The notes beneath the pieces are model-generated. The model did no database searches. It was not told the origin of the DNA and worked only from the letters and a program-made list of their open reading frames with translations. From positions 196,329,532-196,393,531 of the forward strand of contig OZ005661.1 of NCBI GenBank assembly GCA_963930645.1: 64,000 bases of DNA, read 5' to 3'. Position 1 is the first letter of the stretch, and every line of letters begins with the position of its first letter. The stretch is from Salticus scenicus (lineage: Eukaryota; Arthropoda; Arachnida; Araneae; Salticidae). Of the stretch, positions 1-13,739 are shown piece by piece. Position numbers and translations under genes: made by a program.

Positions 1-3000
1 TTAATATTTTCTGAACTTAGTAAACTGGGAAAATTTAAACGTTTAACATGGGAATTATTTTCATCGCAATGACACTGGACCAGTTTTAGAATATCATTTA
101 TGACACTTGTAGGAACATCATTTACTATGGATATTCTCGTTTAAAAATTTCGTAAGTTGTACGGGATTTACGATCCTCTTAACATGGCAGAATAAGGTAG
201 TATTTCTCATAAATTTGCATTTTAAAGATTATGAGATTGGAAATACTAAAGAGTTGAAGAAAACTAAAGAATAAATCATTCCCTTATACATTTAAACAAC
301 AAATTAGAATAAGGTAAATGTACAGATACAAATGGAGGGTAGCCTAGTGGTTAGGACATTTCATTCTGCGACCGAACAAAATGGTCGATAGACCTTATTT
401 TCTTTTAACATGAATATAACATAGTAAAAAAAGGAGAAATTTATGAAAACAAATATAAAATTGAGAACTAAGCAATATCAACCTATGACAATTTGTTTAT
501 ATAGTAATCTTTCGATATGCTAGGAATTTACCATTTTAAATTCTTTATTTTAATATAAAAACAAAATTATTCATATATTGGCATTTCTTTCTTTGTAATT
601 TATCTATCAATTTACATATAAATAAATAAATAAATAATGTATATTTAAGTTCTCTCTCTCTCTCTGTATGTATATTTCTTTATCTATCTATATATCTATC
701 TTATATACATATATGTAAATAAATAAATAATAAATATATATATAGCTTAAGTTCTTTATCTCTCTCTGTATATATATCATTTAGCTATCTATTTATCTAT
801 ACATACAAATATGTATGTATAATATCGCTTCTATTTCTCTCTTTATATATAATTTAAACCCGAAAAAGATAATAATATGACAAAAGTGAGCAAGGATTCA
901 ATTTATTATCCTTTTAATTATCTCCACTTAATTAATTTACGTTTGAAATATTATGACGGCACTCAATATCGGAAAGTTAAAATGAACAATTCTTGTGCCT
1001 AGCACTTAATTTTGCACAGCTTTATTTATCGCATTGCCATTTGGTTAAAATAATTAATCACGAAAATTATTTTTCGTTTTTCATATAAACTTATTGCTGA
1101 TACGCAACTAATCACGACTGGAGTGTTGAACTTCTTGTGCAAGAGTACAAACTGCATTTTTAAGACATTATAAATGCAACATTTCAGATGTGTATTATAT
1201 GCATTTGACTTTCTTTTATTTAAAGTAGAATTAAGTTCTGGATTAGAGAAATTTTTAAGCTTCTGGTTCTCAACAGATTTAAACGCATTTAAGTATCTCG
1301 AAACTGTTTAGACCATTATTAAAAGATGACTGTGTGTATATGTTGTGTAAGTTAAAAAAAATTTATGGACGTTGCATGTTACAAATCTATGCATGGAATT
1401 CCATGAAATTTCATATTTACATAAAACAAATTGTACTTATTAGATTTTTAAGGTATCTGTCTACGTTAAAATTGTCATTTTTGAAGAAAAATTCAAATTT
1501 CTGCTTATTGTTTTGTTTTATAGAGGGAACTTTTAGGTTTCCAAAACACCTTTACTTTTGTTTGTACGATAATTAGACCCGCAGTTATAGCCAATTAAGT
1601 TACTTAAATCAAAATTACTTAATTATGCCTTACGAAATTACTTAATTACTTAATTATTAATCAAAATTACTTAATTATGAAATTAGTGAAGGAGTGACAT
1701 ATAAATGTGGAAAGTTTTAAATTTAGAAAATGAATAGAATATAGTGTTTGTTTAAAGCAAAATCTTAAAATGCATTTTCTGAAAAACTGCATTTTTTTAT
1801 GATTAGTGTATACGATAAATCTAATTACTTCAAAAGTTTTGAAGATAATTTGATAAAATTTTCCTACAGTATTTTATGCATTTCTTTTTATGCTTTGAAT
1901 TAAAAGTGAAGCCTTGTGCATAAATTTGATGATTATACAGTCTTATATGTAAAATAATGAAAATTTTTAAAGAAAAATTGTGTATTTTTCTGTGTGATTT
2001 AAAATATTTCAGTGAATTTAAGGAATATGACAAATATTTTAGTTTACTGCACAGGTAAGTGTCATAGTAATATGCAGTAAAAAGGAATTTCAGTTAAATT
2101 GAATTTAGAGCGTCTGGCGTAAATGTAAAATTTTGTTTAATTTCTATATAAATTAACCCATTTTTTTAAATTTTATGGGATATTTGTGAAATGTTATGTT
2201 TACAATTTATGTTTACAAAATTTTAAGTCGCATTTTAACAAAAAATCTGTATACTTAAACCGTAGTCTGTGTTTTTGCAAAAAAGTGTTCCGAACTTAGA
2301 TAGATATTGTCCTGTAGGTGAAGCCGGCACACTGCTATTTCTCCCATTGATGTGTAGGTAGATATAAGTTCCTACAGTCTATAAATGAAAGTAACTTGAT
2401 ATGCAATAAACATAACAAGTAAAACGATTCTGATTATACTTTTGAATATATCGGTTTGTAGGAGTACTGCTGTATTGAAGGGCAAGGCATTAAGGGCAAG
2501 GCTCTATCTAAGCAACTATAGCGTATAAACGCAACAAACGTGATATATATAAGATTGCTATTATGAAGAGCTATTCGGAATTAATTTGATGGCAAATCGA
2601 CCAAATACACACTTTAATTGTCATAAATTAAACGTCGCACGTTGGGAGGCATTTTTGCCTTTAGCCGACCCCAAACCCACTTTTTAAGTAGCTAATGAGG
2701 TAGAGATGTAGGCAAATAATTATGCAGTTGCAGTATAGATATAATTTTATTCATCAAGACGGTTTAAGAGTATTATGCCTGTTCAAACTCGAATTTGTAA
2801 CGATTTTTTTAGCATGATTTTGTTTCTTAAAATATTTAATTAAATTTAAATATTTTTTTTATTATAGAAGGACAGGTAAGTATGTTTTTATTTGTTTTTA
2901 TTTAAATAAACAATAATGCGATATAAGATATACTGCATATAAAAAAAAAGTACTATACGTGGTTAATTTTAATATTTAGTGAAGAATCAATTATGTTTTT

Positions 3001-3338
3001 CGATAAAACTTTGCCATTTATTTTACAATAATTGAAAGTTTAAGATGTATATTTGAATATTTTTTTAAGTAATTAACTGCTAGTAACTGCTTTTTAAATA
3101 GAGCTTTCCTCATACGAAAATCTTTGAGAAAATGATAACTTTTATAACTTTAAAAGGTTATTCTAGGTCAGCTAATATCGAAATATTTGCCATTACTTAT
3201 TGCCAGCGGAAACAGTATTTGTAAAAGAATTTTGCAAAAAAGTTCTTGTTTTCAAAATATAAAATTGTAAGAAATAGGAAAATAAATCGTGCATTTTGTT
3301 AAAGAAAATTACAGGTTAAAATTTTCTATCGACTCTTG

Positions 3339-3377
<39 letters not shown>

Positions 3378-3670
3378 TCTAGCTCAAAAATATTTTAAGG
3401 AAATTTCCTATGACATAGCAAATTTTAATGTTTGATTTGCTATAGACACATTGATAAGACACGTTATTTTTATGGATAAAATACAATCACAAACACAGTA
3501 ATAATCTAAAATGTTGTTTTATTAAAGTTATTGTTTTGTGTTACAATTTGACATGCTCTGTATACACAAAGGAAAACATACTTTACTAAAAGAAAATTGT
3601 TTCAAAGTTACAAAAAATAAGAAAAACTATCAAATGGGAAATTTGACATCAAACTTGTGGCAAGAAATAT
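1..3670. other. AT-rich host DNA without genes
   Basis: No coding region is supported here. The stretch is AT-rich with stops in all frames. Simple-sequence tracts of TC, TA and TATC type lie at about 640-850 and a pure A-tract at about 3342-3374. The few short open frames have no recognisable domain and follow base composition, so I treat them as chance. Confidence 0.7.
331..395 (+). repeat. possible tRNA-derived SINE head
   Basis: The segment contains TAGCCTAGTGGTTAGGAC, which fits an RNA polymerase III A box (TRGYNNARNNG). A weak B-box-like GGTCGATAGACC follows about 45 bases later. No cloverleaf can be folded convincingly and no CCA-proximal stem is seen, so this is at best the decayed head of a tRNA-like SINE. 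Chance remains possible. Confidence 0.25.
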
Positions 3671-3672
3671 TA

Positions 3673-3880
3673 GGTCGTTGCAAAAGTTCGTGCGGTTTTT
3701 TATTCCTTCATTTCATAAAAATACATTAAAACAAATGACAATTTTTAATCAAAATTCTCTCCATTACTTTCTACAACCTTTGCCCATTTTTCGGGTAACA
3801 AATGTATACCACGGCGATAGAAGCTCTCGTCTTTGGAGGCAATAAAATGATCCGTGTCCGCACGAACTTTTGCAACGACC
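3673..3880 (-). mobile_element. internally deleted mariner element
   Basis: A 208-bp element is flanked by TA on both sides and bounded by a perfect 23-bp terminal inverted repeat beginning GGTCGTTGCAAAAGTTCG. The minus strand between the repeats still encodes the transposase C-terminus, including FYRRGIHLLPEKW and a stop codon. This fits a mariner copy that lost most of its body but kept both ends, as non-autonomous mariners do. Confidence 0.85.
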
Positions 3881-3889
3881 TAATATTTT

Positions 3890-4815
3890 TTGACCAGCTA
3901 AGGGAACACCGTATGACCTTCGCAAAGTGTCGAGGTGATATCAGCAAAAATATTATCCTTTTAAAAATGCATAGTTAAATTTCAACAGTTTCAATGTACT
4001 TAAATAATAATAATAATAAATTTACTGAAATAAAAATGTCGGCCAGGTAGCATTAAAGATTATTCATTTAACTTATTTTCATATTTTAATAATTTACTGC
4101 TTCTATGACTAGAAAACAAGCCTTTAAAATACATTATCTTATCAAATTGATTACTTTTTATAAGATTAATACTACAAAAATGTAAAATAATATTAAAAGA
4201 TGAGAAGAAATCGCATACAAACAGAAAAAAGCTCTTTTTTTTTCTCTCTTACTTATACAAACATAAATATTTCGCTCCATCTTACTGATTCAGTTAAAAT
4301 ATCAATTGAGTTTTCATTTTAAGATTCTCTGTTATCTTCAAAGGCTAAATCATTTTTTTTTTTTACATGTTTTGTTTTTGTAAAATTATGGTTTCATTTC
4401 TGTAAAAATATCGTTTTTTTTTACAAGATAATTAAAACTAAACTGTTTAGTTTTAAAAAAGGAAAGCTGATAAAACTTATAGAATGGTTTGTTACACTCA
4501 CTTTTAATTGAAATGTACTTCAGTTTCAAATGGAACCTTTAAATTTCATAAAACTGTAAACGTGCCATCAATTGTTTTTCCTTATTTCATTCATATTAAG
4601 TAATCTTATTTGTTAAAACAATATCATTTTTCAAATATTTAAATGCTTTCTTAAAGAGACATGAGTAGCCAATAATAATGGATAAGCTCTTTTGAAAAGC
4701 AAACTATGTATTGATTCTCAACATAATTGAATAAAGTACAATTTGGTGACTATACGCATTAAAACAAACACACTGTAAAAGACATTTTGTTGTGGAAACC
4801 AAATTTATTCTCTTG
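3890..4815. other. AT-rich host DNA without genes
   Basis: Nothing recognisable beyond A/T-rich simple sequence. No ORF or repeat structure that I can support. Confidence 0.6.
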
Positions 4816-4817
4816 AC

Positions 4818-5420
4818 TAGCTGGCTTCGCCCGCTAGCGGGTCAGTATTTTCAAATGAATCACTAAAAATAAAGAATCACTAACAGAAACTTTTAGTGTT
4901 AAGAAAAGAAATTAAAAAAAAAAATCATTTCTGATTGGGTAAAAAGTCGGGCCGGATCCCCACGCGCTGCGCGCGCGTATTCCTTCCCTGACCCTACGTG
5001 CCCCCTAAAAAAAATCTTTTCTGATCGGGTAAAAACTCGCACCGGGTCCCCACTGCCTTCGGCAGCGCAGTACCGTGCGCGCTGCGCGCGCACAACTTAA
5101 GGGATACACGCGCTGCGCGCGCGTATTCCTTCCCTGACCCTTCGTGCCCCCTAAAAAAAAAATCATTTCTGATCGGGTAAAAACTCGCACCGGGTCCCCA
5201 CTGCCTTCGGCAGCGCAGTCCCGTGCGCGCTGCGCGCGCGCAACTTCGGGGATACACGCGCTGCGCGCACGTATTCCTTCCCTGAGCGTTCGTGCCCCCT
5301 AAAAAAAATCATTTCTGATCGGGGAAAAATTCGCACCGGGTCCCCACTGCCTTCGGCAGCGCAGTCCCTTGCGCGCTGCGCACGCGCGGTGCACGCCTAT
5401 TTCTTCTCCACCCTTTCAGG
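4818..5420. repeat. GC-rich tandem repeat island
   Basis: Three to four copies of a unit of about 147 bp lie in tandem, with starts near 4928, 5018, 5166 and 5312. Each carries a TTCTGATCGGGTAAAAA start, internal palindromic GCGCGC runs and a CCCCCTAAAAAAAA end. The first copy is internally deleted. The block stands out as GC-rich in AT-rich DNA. Open frames on the minus strand here are products of the repeat, not genes. The leading segment (GGCTTCGCCCGCTAGCGGG) resembles the ends of dispersed arthropod repeats; I cannot name the family. Confidence 0.75.
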
Positions 5421-5469
5421 CCCTCTTAATTAACCTACGTATACCAATTTTGAACGATCTAACTCATTT

Positions 5470-6609
5470 GGCTGAGATGCAAAAGAAAACGTAATCAGGA
5501 CACCTCAAAACGTGTAAATCTGGTGAAAACTTTAGATAATTTAAAAGAATTTTAAAATATATTTCGAATGATGTATTAAAAATAATTTAATCATAATTAG
5601 AAATTGAAATTGGAAAATATTACAGCGCCATAAAAGAAAAATGATTCAGGAGACCTCAAAACGTATAAATCTGGTGAAAATTTTCGATAATTTAAAAGAA
5701 CTTTAAAATATCTTTCGAATGATGCATTAAAAATAATTTAATCATAATTAGAAATTGAAATATTTAAATTTGAAAATATTACAGCGCCATCTGGTGGTAC
5801 AAATTTCTGTATTCCACTGTTCGATTCCAATTCAAAAAAGCTTTCTAATGATGTATTACTTATGAAATTATTTTAATTAGTAGCTGAGATACAGAAGAAA
5901 ATTAATTCAGGACACCTCAAATCGTGTAAATCTGTTGAAAACTTTAAGTAAAACTAGTATGTTGTGGCCACCACAAGACTTTCTTCTATATTTTCCTATA
6001 TACATATTCAATCAGTAACAATATTAAAAAAAAAAAAAAAAAAAAAAATTACGATTTTTTTCTTTTTTTTTTTTTTTTTTTTGTTAAAAGTAATACATAT
6101 TCAACCAGTAACAATATTTAAGTTTTTTTTTTTTTTTTTTTTTTTTTGTTAAAAGTAAAAAAAATCGATAACTTTGTTTCAAATTATCACAGATTTATAG
6201 TTCAACCATTCGTTTTAAAGGTATTGATGAGACCTTTCGAAAGATACCCATCTTGAAAATTTACTCCCCTCGAGGGGGGACTTCCCCCCCAGGGGGGGGT
6301 GGCGTGGCTCCTACACGTACAAAAAATTTTTCCCAGTTGACTATCTCTATTATAAATAATTATTGTAAATTTCATAATGATTACTAAAAAATAATTCTCT
6401 TTAAGCACATTTATACAAAATTTTGTCCTATATCACCATGTTAAAAATTTAGAAAAAGCGGGATGGCAACGCAACCTGTAAGACAATTTTTACCAAAAGT
6501 TGATAGGCACTAATTTATGTCAAGGTGCAACTACATACCAATTTGTATGAAATTCTGTGCAGTAGTTCCTGAGATACAGTTGCCACAAAATTTTGTCACA
6601 CACACACAC

Positions 6610-6640
<31 letters not shown>

Positions 6641-6790
6641 TTTTCTAAAAATAGTCAAATCGTATTCTACATCTCTCAAAACGTGTAAATCCATCAAAAA
6701 CCCGAGGTCGAAAATTTTTACGAATCCAATACTTTCTCTATATTACATATAGAAGAAAGTAAAAAAGGACTTTAAAATATCTTTCCAATG
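5470..6790. repeat. dispersed repeat cluster with microsatellites
   Basis: A short phrase (CACCTCAAAACGTGTAAATC and variants) recurs near 5500, 5655, 5910 and 6675, each time with related flanks, so this is a cluster of decayed copies of one repeat. Poly-A, poly-T, CA and CAGA microsatellites are embedded. Arms reading ACTTTCTTCTATAT and ATATAGAAGAAAGT bracket part of it (about 5978 and 6740), which may be element ends. No coding potential was found. Confidence 0.6.
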
Positions 6791-6799
6791 ATGTATAAA

Positions 6800-7856
6800 A
6801 AATAAATTAATCGTAATTAGAAATTGAAATACGCGCATTAGAATATTGCAATTTTTAATCGCAGAACCAATACATGTGACCTCGGTGTTTTTTTTTTTTT
6901 TTTTTTTTTTTTCCTTAGCTTCCGTGGAGAAATGAACCTCTTTGAAATGGTTGCTATGGTGATCTACATTATTTGATTACGGTTTTCATTTCGGAATGAA
7001 GTAAAGCATTTGCAATGGTTTTTTCATCGAAGACTGCCGCGATACTGAAAATTAAAAAATTTATAACTCATTCAGTTTTTGAAATTTTCTCTCAATCTTT
7101 TGGGAGTTAAATTATGAAAGCGAGATGTATATACAAAAAAAAAAAAAAAGAAATGATTTATCTCTAAACGCTTTTGAGTTATAAAATATTTTGCGAAAAA
7201 ATCGATGTTTCGTAAAATCTAAAAATATGGATCGGTAATCCGTATTTTGTAAAAACGTTTATATGGTTCGAAAGAGGATTAAATGGCCTTTCTTTATATA
7301 CCAGTTGTTAAGAAATGGAATTGTTACCCTGTCGTACAGGGCGTTTCAAAAAAGACGGCCGCGAAAAAACGAAATTTTCGACCCTTTTTAAAACTTTTTT
7401 TAAAAATATAAAAAATCCGTATTTAAAAAAAAAAATTGTACCGTAAGAATCGGTAATAAATGCTCTTTCTCCTCGTACAGGTGTATTTTCGATATTTCCA
7501 ACAGATCGGAAGCGATCGCTTTTCAAAAACCCTCGAAAATTTCCCTCATTGCTTTTTCTTTCGAGGTAGGCTCTTCTGTAACAAAATGGCGGTCGCCCGC
7601 GATTTCGAATCGTTTTTTCGTTAGACAATGGTCGACATTTTAATTAAAATCTCCGCTAATTAGGGTCGCATCGTTTAGCAAATTAGATAACCCAGATCTG
7701 CGATAAATTCTCTGTCCGTCGGTACCTGTTCGAAGTCCGTGCGACCGTTAGCGGCGGAGCCTTTTCTGTTTCAAGCCGTTTCTCACAGACACACAGACAC
7801 ACACACACACACACACGCGTACAGATTTTAATAATATAAGGAGATATACACACACA

Positions 7857-7889
<33 letters not shown>

Positions 7890-9785
7890 CATTTTGACTT
7901 AATTTTGTAGTGTTAACTAAATAACTTACTTCGGTTGATTAAAAGGAAATGTTTAAAAGAAGAGTAACTGGACATTCCAGTAAGGTGTATCATAGATTTC
8001 TTTGTAAACAGCCAACGAGCAAGCAGTACAAAAAATATAAAGAACTGTTCGTTTAAATAAACTAAATAATACTGCCGATTAAGAATAGATAGTTTGAATA
8101 GACAAAAGTGTTTGGTTAAACCAACAAAATAATTTGATTCTACTTAACAAAGTTTTCGTTTAGACTATATCATTGAAAAAATTATGTTGATTAAAAATAA
8201 ATAAATAACTAAATAAAAGAATTTCTGCTTACAAAACATATTTTTTCTGCGTTTCCGGTAATTTTTCTTATAACTAGTTTTTTTTCTTTAAGCCAGACCA
8301 GACCACATTTTTGAACTACCAAGTATTTCATAATGGGACAAAAAATAAAACAATAAAGTATTTCTGAAAAAATTAAAATAAAGAAATAAATAAAGTAGGA
8401 TTAGTATTTGTTGTTGTCAAAAATGTACGTTAACTTAAGAATTATAAGATAACAAATTATACGGGACATTTTATAAGTCTTAGTATATTATAATCTGTTT
8501 CTTCTTAAAATAAAATTTTTCGAACTTGAAAATAATTATCTTCATGCACTAAGTAATTGAATCTTTTAAGATAAACAAAGTAACTCATTCCTTTGTTACT
8601 GAACAATAAGAAGCTCTATCAAGAATATCGTTTCTGCGAAAAAGCCATTTTCTAAACAATGACTGCAATAGCATCCAATAGCATATTCATGCTTCTAATT
8701 GGAAGTAATTTATATATTCTTTAAATTATCTCTTGAGAACAATCCCATTTGGGGAATAAGAATGGAGAGATAAGTAACTCCTGTTGAAGCATATTTGCCT
8801 AATAAAGGAATGAATTTTCATAACATTTGAAAGAAAATGCTATTAAGTTTACTTTTCATAAAGAAATGCTAAAAACTTTAACAAAGTGGCATCGATTTTT
8901 TTATTTTTTTTTTATTTATTTTTTTTTTTATTATTACTTTTTCCTTAATATTCATTTTCTTCATCCTCTTTAAATTTATTATCAGTAAAGTAACTAAATG
9001 TAATTTGTCAATCTTTTCATCAAGATTAAATTTCAATTCAATTCTTTTGTTATTGGTAAAATTTGCCTCTAACGGTTGAGATTTAAAAAAATTATTAATT
9101 GCTACAGTTATTCTACTATGTTAAATATAAGAACTGTTTCGTTTTAAGATAATGTAAAAATAAAAATAAGAATTAATAAATAATAAATGAAATAAGTTTG
9201 GACTTTAATTTTAAACCATATCTAGAGCGCTCTTCTCAAACAGTTATGACTTTAAAAGGTCATACAAATATTTTACTGATATTAAAAGAAATTATTGAAG
9301 CTTAACTATTTTCAACCTCTTAACTGCCCCGGGTGTATAGATACATCTTTCCGAAATACAATCTTTTATATTCTACTGCTACCAGTGAAACTACTGACAC
9401 GGCTTGACAATACAGTAAAATAACCTTGAAAGTGATCTCGACTGTATTTTCGAAAGATTTACTCATTTCAAAGTTGAAAGAGAGCTGCGGAATTTTGGAG
9501 CGAAAATTCTCATTGACAGGTAAGGGGTCAACTATATAGATATTTCCCAAAATGAATTTGTGGATCTTTCAAAACAAATTCATGTAAAATTTTAATTCCC
9601 ATTTAATATAAAATTTTTTAGAGTACAGTAAAAGCTACAAAGTATTTCAGTTAATTACGCCCATTTATGTATGACTAAAAACGATTTTTTTTTAATTATT
9701 ATTATTATGCGCTAATATGATATCATATATTGTTTCATGAAATTGTTTAAAATCTTCCGTAAAAAAAAAAAAAAAAAATTTTTTT
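6800..9785. other. host DNA without supported genes
   Basis: Homopolymers, CA/TA microsatellites (7790-7880) and AT-rich unique sequence. A 106-residue open frame lies on the minus strand at 7308-7628 within a locally less AT-rich patch. It has no domain I recognise and could be a repeat fragment, so I do not call it a gene. Confidence 0.55.
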
Positions 9786-9788
9786 TTA

Positions 9789-10981
9789 TTAGGTGTATGC
9801 ATTAATTTTAAAGGACTCTTTGTTGGGGGAAAAAAAGGCTTTTATTTCAATGAAATGATACAAAATAATTTATTCAAAATATTATCCTTCATTAGCTATG
9901 ACTTTTTCCCATCTTTCTGGCAATTTATCGATTCTGGTAAAAAAAAAAATCCTCCCTTTTTGAGTTCAAGAACAAATCGAGCGAATTTTTGATACCTTCG
10001 ACTGAAGTGATCTCGACTATGGCAGTGGGAGAAAACGTCCCATTCTATATTTTACAAGTAAGTTTTAGCGGGTTGTGCAACATGTGGTCAGGCACTCCCA
10101 TGATGAAAAATCAATTTGTCGTCCCATTACAGCCGTTTTTTCTTTATTGCTTGGTTCAAACGCCTCAATCGTTGTCGGAAAAGAGGTCCATCGATCGTTT
10201 GACCACTTTTCAGCAGCTCATAGTAGACCACTCCCTTCTGATCCCACCAAATGCCCACCATCACCTTGGTAGCTTTGCAGTCGAATTGGTTGGTTGGCCG
10301 GGTTTGACATATAATATTTTGCGCTTAGATATATCATAAATGATCCACTTTTCGTCGTCAGTAATAATGCGATGCAATAAAGACTTTTTTTATGGCGATT
10401 AAGCAGCATCTCGGACATGCAAAATAGTCTTTCGACGTCTGTGGGCTTTAACTCGTATGGTACCCAATTTCCTTGCTTTTGAACCATTTCCAATGCCTCC
10501 AACTGTCTGGAAATTGTTACTTGGTCAACATTTAATGATTCTGTAAGTTCTTCTTGCATTTGACATGGATCTTCATCGAGTATTGCTTCCAATTCTTCAT
10601 CTTCAAACTTCTTTGGCTGTTCCGGACGTTCCTTGTCTTTCGTGTCCAAATCACCACTTTTAAAACGATGAAACCAGTACTCACAGGTCGAAATCGTTGG
10701 CTTATAATCACCATAAGTTTCCAATAGCAACCGATGACTTTCAGGAGCAATTTCTTTCGAGTTGCAGTAAAACTCCATGCAAATGCTCTTTCATTGGCAC
10801 GTATTTCAACATATTCGCAGATGAAAAACAATATGTTGTTTACACTTTGGCACATGAATACCTACTACAAACTGAAACCAGATTACGTAGCTTTTAGGTA
10901 ACGTAGTTACAGTATGGTCGGATACGTATGCTACTATATGCCACTTCTTATAAATCCTTTAAAATTAATGCATACACCCAA
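9789..10981 (-). mobile_element. mariner element, full length but decayed
   Basis: The element is flanked by TA and has terminal inverted repeats of about 26 bp starting TTRGGTGTATGCATTAATTT. Its length, about 1.19 kb, is close to a complete mariner. The transposase lies on the minus strand and is broken by frame changes. Both ends are intact, so the insertion itself is well supported. Confidence 0.85.
9860..10855 (-). pseudogene. mariner transposase, frameshifted
   Basis: The clearest part is an open frame at 10218-10778. It holds the paired helix-turn-helix region (YGDYKPTISTCEYWFHRFKSGD), a linker and the mariner signature WVPYEL, then breaks. The start lies in another frame near 10855, and the C-terminus (LPERWEKVIANEG) can be read near 9900-9940 in a third. 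The catalytic core between is out of frame. A mariner transposase cuts and pastes its element at TA sites in the nucleus; this copy cannot make a working protein without repair. The inner break points were not fixed exactly. Confidence 0.8.
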
Positions 10982-10984
10982 TAG

Positions 10985-11348
10985 AAAGGAAAAAGATAAC
11001 AAGAAAATTTATGAAATATTTGCACTGACTCATCGGAGAATATTTGACTTAAATATTTATTATTTCGAATAAAATAAAATTCATTTTTTTAATAAAAAGA
11101 AATAATTTTCATTTTAATCACACGCAAATTCTTCTTATGTATAATTTTTAAAAATTAATTAATCTGAAAAGAGTCATATTAGTCTGAAAGAGTTAATTAT
11201 TTTTTTAAAAAATCACTTCGATTTACAATATAATTGAAAACGTAATTAATTTTTCTTAATTATTGTTTACTGTTAAACAGTATTGATAATTATATTTATT
11301 TAATTATATTACATTAAAAACACTTTAAACACACGTAAAATTAAAATT
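10985..11348. other. AT-rich host DNA
   Basis: Nothing recognisable; AT-rich spacer between the mariner copy and the Penelope-like remnant. Confidence 0.6.
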
Positions 11349-11349
11349 T

Positions 11350-11358
11350 ATTTAAAAG

Positions 11359-11394
<36 letters not shown>

Positions 11395-12005
11395 GAAGCT
11401 TTTCCCTTTAATAATAAAGCATCATCAGGGATTTTTATTATTCGTTTCCAATGAGCAGTTTTTAAATATGTTTTCTTTTCACAGTCAACAGAGAAGTCTT
11501 TTAATAACGTGAATATCAGCAAAGGCAGTTTGAAGTCCGGTAGAGGTTGGATCAAGGAGCTAAGAACAATAAGAGAAGCTGGAACTATTGAAATATCACA
11601 CGAGGCTAGGAGAAAACCCATCATGAATTAGCAGAAATAAACTATTAGCTATTTTGTAATATTGCACCAAATTATTGGCAAAATTGCAGCATCTTTGGAA
11701 TTTATTGTATTTTTGCATTTAATTATATTAATTGCTTCGGAAATGTAAAGTTCTTGGATATAGATGGTGCTGTAATAATTTTGCCTTTATCCCATATAGG
11801 GTTAGCGTTTGCGTTGGCATAAATGAAGTCGACTAGAATAGAACTATTTTCTTCCTTGATGTTTCGTATATGTTCTTGTATTCTTTTATTTAAATTCATT
11901 TTGTCTGTCCAATATAATAGAAAAGTTCTTTATTGTTTTCGATGGGAATTTGATAGACTCCTCCAGTGGGTCCATTTAAGTCGCGGTCATGAAGACTTTT
12001 TTTTT
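11350..12005 (-). pseudogene. Penelope-like retroelement remnant, GIY-YIG domain
   Basis: Read on the minus strand from about 11990, the sequence encodes GPTGGVYQIPIENN and then YYIGQTK, the two halves of a GIY-YIG endonuclease motif. After one frame change it continues with LNKRIQEHIRNIKEEN and an SSILVDFIYAN segment. This arrangement is typical of the endonuclease that follows the reverse transcriptase in Penelope-like elements. A further open frame (11352-11624) probably continues the tail. No reverse transcriptase was seen, so the copy is 5' truncated as well as frameshifted. Confidence 0.7.
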
Positions 12006-12009
12006 TATT

Positions 12010-13160
12010 TTTTTTTATCTGTTATTCTAAGTGCATTTATAAATAAACAGTTACACATCTTTACTTGAATTTACAATTTTTAATTTTATTTTATTTTCTG
12101 CTATTGTTAGGTATATAACGAAATTAATTTCAAGAAGTAACGTGCTCATTTTTTAAGACGCTAATGAAAAATGCCATTAAAATAATAATGAATATTTAGA
12201 ATTATCCTTATATATAATATATATATATATTGAAGGAAGAGTATTAAAAAAAGGGGGGGGGGATACTTAGGAAAGTAATAAGTGCAAAACTTTGAATAAA
12301 AAGCATAAAATGTAATAAACTCGAAATAATTGTTGCGGGTCAAAAAAAACACACGACCCTTTGCTTTTTCCCACAATACACTAATAACTCGAAATTGTAT
12401 AATGATGGCTTTTGAGCTTAATTTTTGAAGTATAAAGTATAGAAGAAAGTAAAAAAGTTTATCAGTTTATATTTGGGTATAGAGTACTGTTTTTAATTTC
12501 AAGTTGAAATAAGAATAATTTTCGCACATTGTCATGTCAGTACAGTAAAAACTACATTACACTATATTTTTCATATCAGTATATATTTACTTCTATAACA
12601 GTGTAAGATTTCTCAAATGTGTTACATTAATGGTATTTTTTATTTTTCAGATTTGTGAAGATTAAAAATAATAATTATTTTTATCGAAATAAGTACTATT
12701 TTACTTGTTTTATAAATTAAAAACTAAATATAGAATTTATAACATACTTTTTTTTTTTTTTTTAATATTATTTAAATATTACGTACTAATTAGGAAATAT
12801 GATATTTAATTTTTAATGTAATATTTAAATACTCAGATATTAAAATTCCTGTTTTATTACCATTTTATCTTTTTAAATCAAAAGAAATGAGATTTATCAA
12901 GAATTTCGAAATGCATCTAGTTTGCTATACATTTTTCGTCTCAGACATATTTAATAATATTTAGCATTATTTAAAAAGTAATTGTTAAACGGCTAGAGTT
13001 ATGAATTGAATTTTTTATGAACATATTAAATGAATTTACTGAAAAGAAATACTTAAATATTTTCTTTTCTTCTACTTTTTAAATTTAATTTACAGTAAAT
13101 ATAAGATTTGTATTTTTGAAATTTAGTTTATAGTAAATATAAGTTTACATTAACAAATAA
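12010..13160. other. AT-rich host DNA without genes
   Basis: AT-rich sequence with (TA)n at about 12218-12230 and a G-tract at about 12254-12262. No ORF or element ends could be supported. Confidence 0.6.
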
Positions 13161-13162
13161 TA

Positions 13163-13715
13163 TGCGAGACGTATTAAATCGTCGACGATAGCTTTAATGG
13201 CCCAACCCACCCACTCCCGATCTTTGATGTCTTTTTCTAGTCAATTTTGTCCTTTTATTCCTTCCTGTGCGAGCCTTTTTTTTTTTTTTCACACTTAACA
13301 TTGTAAGTTTTTTTTTGTTCTCATCCCATGCTTTTTCTATGGATTTCTAGCTTTTTTCTTCCTTATTTTCTACATTGTAATTCATTTTCTACATTATACT
13401 CTTTTCTACATTCTACATTTCTTTTCTACATTCTAATTCATCATCGCCGAGTCTTATAATAGACAAGACGTATTAAAACCTCGACGATAGCTTTAATGCC
13501 CCAACCCTATCATTTCCGTTCTTCGATGTTATTTTCTAGCCATTTTTGTCCTTTTATTCCTTCCGGTTGGAGCCCCCCCCCCCCCTTTTTTTTTTTCAGC
13601 CACACTTAAAGTTATGAGTTTTTTTCGTTCTCATTGCATGCTTTTTCTATGGATTTTTAGCTATTTTTCCCTCGTTTTCTACATTCTAAAGTGCGGTGGC
13701 TCCCACCGACCGCCT
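13163..13715 (+). repeat. two direct copies of a ~300-bp repeat
   Basis: Two copies start near 13165 and 13465. They share GACGTATTAAA, CGACGATAGCTTTAATG, TTTTGTCCTTTTATTCCTTC and a following pyrimidine tract, then TTTCTATGGATTT. They differ at many positions, so the duplication is old. The family is not recognised. Confidence 0.65.
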
Positions 13716-13739
13716 CCACCACCACCGAGTATGATACAT

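Noticed and set aside
4899..5257. Overlapping open frames of 60-87 codons on the minus strand
   Set aside because: They lie inside a GC-rich tandem repeat, and the translations simply repeat the unit.
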